NCBI GenBank assembly: GCA_019096065.1
Contig: JAGUCH010000007.1
Coordinates: 3,246,501 to 3,310,500 of the forward strand
Direction of reading: 5' to 3'
Source: Paracyclopina nana
Lineage: Eukaryota > Arthropoda > Copepoda > Cyclopoida > Cyclopettidae
Length of the DNA: 64,000 nucleotides
The translations under genes and the position numbers were made by a program. Under the pieces are notes generated by a model. That model had not been told where the DNA came from. It saw nothing but the letters and a program-made list of their open reading frames with translations, and searched no databases. Shown piece after piece: positions 59,981 to 64,000 of this stretch. Each line of letters begins with the position of its first letter. Positions within the stretch are counted from its first letter, which is position 1.

Positions 59981-62900
59981 GAAATAAATAACTATATTGC
60001 ACTTCATGAATGTCCTCATTCCACAAATCAGGCCTTTTTGCAATGAAGTCAGTCATCAATTGGATGCATGCTTGATTTTGCTCAATTTTCACTTCAATTC
60101 CACTTTCAGCCAGCCATTTTTCTGCGGGTGAAGTATAAGTGACATTTTCACCAACTAAAATCTTGGGGATTTTGTACAAAATGGCTGTGCCACTGCACAT
60201 TGGGCAAGGGCTAGAAAAAAGGAAAGACTATTTTTCAAAAAAACCTGCATTAAAAATACTAATACCTCAAGGTAGAGACCAGGATCAGTTGGTGCCAATC
60301 CCTTCTTCTGCCAGCATTTCTAATGCAAACAACCTCAGCGTGAGCTGTTGGATCTCCCAGTTGAACTCTTAACAGACTGATTTTTTTGGCCAGGGCTTCG
60401 TTTGATACATCGATTCGGGTTTGATTTTTCAATTTTGGGCCCAAACCCCTTGTCACCATGTGGTTTGATGGGGTTTCAAGTTTGGCGGCCCCCAGGATGC
60501 TCTAAGGGGGTCAAATGGGGGCTGGTCTTATCAGCTGATCGAAACAAGGCAAATCTTTGCGGGGGCGTGGCTGGAGGAGTGGAGGGCAGCCAAAATCAAC
60601 TATGCCCCAATTCTTGAGGCCCCTGGGGGGTGTCCAGATGTCAGGGGAAAAAAGTTGGAAAAAGTCCTCGGCAAGGCCAAAAAAAGCCAAAATTTGCGTT
60701 TTCGGACCCAACTTTGAGGCCGATTATCTCCAAAGGCCACGGATGGATTTTGGATTTTTTTGCTCCAAATGGCAGATAAAGATCCAAATTAGTACCAAGA
60801 AAAAATTTGGGAGGGTGTTATTCCTCGTTTGTCCGCTATGAGCTCTCAAAGTTGGACAAAATTCACTTTTTCACAGTAGTAACAAAATGGCTACTTTTCT
60901 TCTGTCAAAAATTCTCGATTGGTCACAGTGGCCAAGTTGATGGCTGGAGTGTGGGCCATTTGGTCTGGAGGACACCTCTAGGGTCTCAGTGGTTGGTATC
61001 AGGTCCAACTTCCTTGGTAGGGCTAGGCCAGGCCCAGCCAGGAGCCTTGGAGCCGAGCCATCGCGACGGCCATTTCGATTCAGTGGCAATTCCAAGGGCC
61101 TTGCTGCCAATTCTGGGGACAGATTGTTAGCCATTTGTCCTTGATCACTCCTTCAGGGTCCCAGCAGATGATTTCAAGGCTAACAGTCAAGGTACAGCAA
61201 GGCCAGCTTGATCCAGGGGGCTTGGAGTTCACTTGTGGCATTGGTGATTTGGCTACAGAAAGTCTTCGAGGGTCTCGATGGCCAAGTTCTCGGATCAAGT
61301 GAGGATTTTTTGAGCTGTATCACTCCTTTGACATCCCAAGAGATGATTTCAAGTTCAACTTTGATGGTGATCATCAGCTGACTGCTTCCAGGGCTACCAG
61401 AGCTTATTTGCCAGCTCAGCTGCCAATGGTTCAATGAAAGGCAGCATGGATCACAGCCAAGACCAAGGCTGGAAAGTGGATTTTTTAGGCTGAATCAACT
61501 CAAATGGATGCAAGGAGATGAAAGACAGTCTATTTTTCATGGTGATATGCTCCCTTCTTCAACCAGGAGTGCCAAAGTTTCGTATGAACAAAAATCGAAA
61601 ATGGCTTCAATAAAGAGCTCCTTTGATTGCAGCCAAGATGAGCAATGGCAAGTCACTTTTTTGCCCCAGCTCATCTCAGTGGGTGCCAAAGAGAATTTAG
61701 AAGGTGCAAACTGTCAGGTGTTGCGCACCTTTCATGGTTCTGGATGCGCAAACTTTCCTGTGACAGCCAGAGCTCTTATAATAACAACTGCTACTCGCAA
61801 ACGGAAAACGCCTCGCGCTCAAAAATTCACGGATGGAACTTGACTTTTTTGGCCTAGATCACCTCAGTGGGTGCCAAAGAGGCTGTAGAATGTGAAAAAT
61901 TTCGGGTGTTCTCCATTTTTCATGATTCTGGACTGGGCAAAGTTTTATGGAGTGATGGCCACTATTATACTATATGCTGCTACTCGCGGATGAAAATGGG
62001 CTCGCGCGCAGCAAATCGCATAACACCTGACAGTTTGCACCTTCTAAATTCTCTTTGGCACCCACTGAGATGAGCTGGGGCAAAAAAGTGACTTGCCATT
62101 GCTCATCTTGGCTGCAATCAATGGAGCTCTTTATTGAAGCCATTTTCGATTTTTGTTCATACGAAACTTTGGCACTCCTGGTTGAACACGTTAGCATAAC
62201 ACCATGAAAAATAGACTGTCTTTCATCTCCTTGCTTCCATTTGAGTTGATTCAGCCTAAAAAATCCACTCTCCAGCCTTGGTCTTGGCTGTGATCCATGC
62301 TGCCTTTCATTGAACCATTGGCAGCTGAGTTGGCAAATAAGCTCTGGTAGCCCTGGAAGCAGTCAGCTGATGATCACCATCAAAGTTGAACTTGAAATCA
62401 TCTCATGGGATGCCAAAGGAGTGATACAGCTCAAAAAATCCTCACCTAATCAGAGAACTTGGCCATCGAGGCCCTCGAAGACTTTCTGTAGCCAAATCAC
62501 CAATGCCACAAGTGAACTCCGAGCCCCCTGGATCAAGCTGACCTTGCTGTACCTTGACTGTTAGCCTTGAAATCATCTGTTGGGACCCTAAAGGAGTGAT
62601 CAAGGCCAAATGGTCAACAATCTGTCCCCAGAATTGGCAGCAAGGCCCTTGGAATTGCCACTGAATCGAAATGGCCGTCGCGATGGCTCGGCTCCAAGGC
62701 TCCTGGCTGGGCCTGGCCTAGCCCTACCAAGGAAGTTGGACCTGATACCAACCACTGAGACCCTAGAGGTCTCCTCCAGACCAAATGGCCCACACTCCAG
62801 CCATCAACTTGGCCACTGTGACCAATCAAGAATTTTTGACAGAAGAAAAGTAGCCATTTTGTTACTACTGTGAAAAAGTGAATTTTGTCCAACTTTGAGA

Positions 62901-63516
62901 GCTCGTAGCGGACAAACGAGGAATAACACCCTCCCAAATTTTTTCTTGGTACTAATTTGGATCTTTATCTGCCATTTGGAGCAAAAAAATCCAAAATCCA
63001 TCCGTGGCCTTTGGAGATAATCAGCCTCAAAGTCGGGTCCAAAAACTCAAATTTTGGCTTTTTTTGGCCTTGCCGAGGACTTTTTCCAACTTTTTTCCCC
63101 TGACATCTGGACACCCCCCAGGGGCCTCAAGAATTGGGGCATAGTTGATTTTGGCTGCCCTCCACTCCTCCAGCCACACCCCCGCAAAGATTTGCCTTGT
63201 TTCAATCAGCTGATAAGACCAGGCCCCATTTGACCCCCTTAGAGCATCCTGGGGGCCGCCAAACTTGAAACCCCATCAAACCACATGGTGACAAGGGGTT
63301 TGGGCCCAAAATTGAAAAATCAAACCCGAATCGATGTATCAAACGAAGCCCTGGCCAAAAAAATCAGTCTGTTAAATTATGCCCCCTTGAAATGATGAGA
63401 TTTTCCCGTGGATCCACCAAAACACTTCCAATTGGAATTCCTCCCTCAGAGAGCCCCAGTTTGGCCTCATCAATGGCAGCTTGAAGCCACTCTGAATATT
63501 TGGCCTCATCACCCAT
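59943..63516 (-). CDS. Fcy1-type cytosine deaminase, 171 codons of host coding, interrupted by a foldback transposon
   Basis: Host coding on the minus strand runs 63516-63376, continues after the insertion at 60372-60266, then 60210-59943 after a 55-bp intron. The protein begins MGDEAKYSEWL. It has GGIPIG, RGHN, the zinc/catalytic motif TAHAE, the zinc motif SPCPMCSG, then LVGENVTY and FIAKRPDLWNEDI. This order matches yeast Fcy1 cytosine deaminase (158 aa), which deaminates free cytosine to uracil for pyrimidine salvage in the cytosol. Metazoans mostly lack this enzyme, so horizontal transfer from fungi or bacteria is likely; the intron shows it is integrated in a eukaryotic genome. A 2999-bp element sits between RGHN and the HAE motif. 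Frame is kept across one TTAA. The last about 12 residues come from a MITE. This haplotype cannot make a full protein unless the element is removed or skipped. Confidence 0.85.
60373..63371. mobile_element. Giant foldback element, 2999 bp, TTAA target duplication, no coding
   Basis: Arms of about 1.35 kb (60373-61728 and 62022-63371) are nearly perfect reverse complements, starting cagactgattttttttggcc-like and ending in its complement before cagtctg. They enclose a loop of about 290 bp. The four bases TTAA flank both sides (60369-60372, 63372-63375). No transposase or other recognisable protein is encoded. TTAA duplication is typical of piggyBac and Kolobok superfamilies, so it may be a non-autonomous member of one of these. 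The terminal bases do not match the usual piggyBac CCC start, so classification stays open. Confidence 0.88.
61660..61900 (+). repeat. Diverged direct repeat spanning the inner arm and loop of the foldback element
   Basis: The words ctcagtgggtgccaaagag occur at about 61675 in the arm and 61864 in the loop, each followed by a tgctactcgc-containing segment (about 61789 and 61978). The central region was therefore built by a tandem duplication that later diverged. Confidence 0.6.
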
Positions 63517-64000
63517 ACTTTTTGTTATTGAAAAGAACCGGTTTCAGTCATGAGTTTTGCAAGAAAAAAGCAGTGGTGGCGCCACCTGGTGGTGAAAAAG
63601 AGCACTTTAAGAAAGCCTAATCAGCTCATAAATGTACCTTTATCAATCTAAAACCTATTAGGTTCAAGGAGGAAATCACTCTTCAATCCGATATAATATG
63701 GATACAATCTGGGTAGAGAAAATTGGTAATATCTTTATTAGCTCATTTCTGTTACATCAGACATTCTGCAGCTTAGCTTTGAGCAAAAATCGTCATTTTT
63801 ATTCAACTAGTTTGCTAGTTGAGCATGTACGTATGAGCTTAATTTATTCATTGGATGAGTCTTGCTCCTCCTCTGTCATGGTTCTTCATCCAAACCTCCC
63901 TTGAGCTTGAATAATGGCAGCCATTAGAGCCAGAAAATACAGGACAAGTGCAATTTTCTGGAAAAGAGCAAGCAATGAAAACAACAACTAGTACACCATT
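63517..64000. other. Upstream region of the cytosine deaminase
   Basis: No gene is supported. A CTCF-like motif gtggcgccacctggtgg lies at 63576-63592, reading on the minus strand as the AGGTGGCGC core, 60 bp upstream of the deaminase ATG. The rest is AT-rich and featureless to the window edge. Confidence 0.4.

Noticed and set aside
61080-62564. Mirrored open frames of 70-111 residues
   Set aside because: They are paired across the two arms of the foldback and have no protein-like features.
60373-63371. The foldback insertion acting as a new spliceable intron in the deaminase
   Set aside because: No GT or AG lies at its borders in the gene's direction, so clean removal by splicing is not expected.

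Overview
The window is nuclear DNA of an animal, most likely an arthropod. The support is many AT-rich spliced genes with introns mostly of 50-70 bp, one canonical eukaryotic tRNA, metazoan families (WDR4, a CUB-kelch protein, a transmembrane mucin, an AGTRAP/ATRAP-like membrane protein, a cytosolic sulfotransferase), and abundant MITEs, satellites and DNA transposons. I cannot name the species.

Layout. 1-4962 is satellite DNA: array A (105/133-bp units, + orientation, running off the left edge), array B (15 copies of a 159/160-bp unit), a spacer, then array A again in inverted orientation. 5926-8537 (-) encodes a 712-residue Thr-rich transmembrane mucin in five exons. 9360-20852 (-) is a CUB-kelch gene; one of its kelch exons holds a complete-looking Ty3/Gypsy-type LTR element with an env-like gene (10212-19448), two LTRs that look identical, and a 4-bp target duplication. 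21367-23310 (+) is WDR4, the partner of the METTL1 tRNA m7G methyltransferase, with a GC-rich minisatellite in its last intron. 23475-39749 (-) is an unrecognised coiled-coil/Ser-rich protein gene, convergent with WDR4; its 12.6-kb intron contains a tRNA-Lys(CTT), MITEs and a foldback repeat. 45455-46772 (+) is an AGTRAP homologue in six exons.

About 47410-55760 is the most unusual block: a 901-residue TNP2-like (EnSpm/CACTA) transposase on the minus strand lies head-to-head with an eight-exon, 843-residue protein of unknown family on the plus strand. The pair is flanked on the left by a CACTA-starting end with a hairpin and 238-bp tandem repeats, and on the right by related CGTCAG motifs. 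56962-58778 (-) is a five-exon cytosolic sulfotransferase.

59943-63516 (-) is a fungal/bacterial-type (Fcy1-like) cytosine deaminase, an unusual gene for an animal. A 2999-bp giant foldback element with a TTAA target duplication sits inside its first coding exon, and a palindromic MITE supplies its last residues.

Two host coding exons in this haplotype are therefore interrupted by young mobile elements. The genes show no operon-like or pathway linkage. WDR4 and the tRNA gene both belong to tRNA biology, but that looks coincidental.
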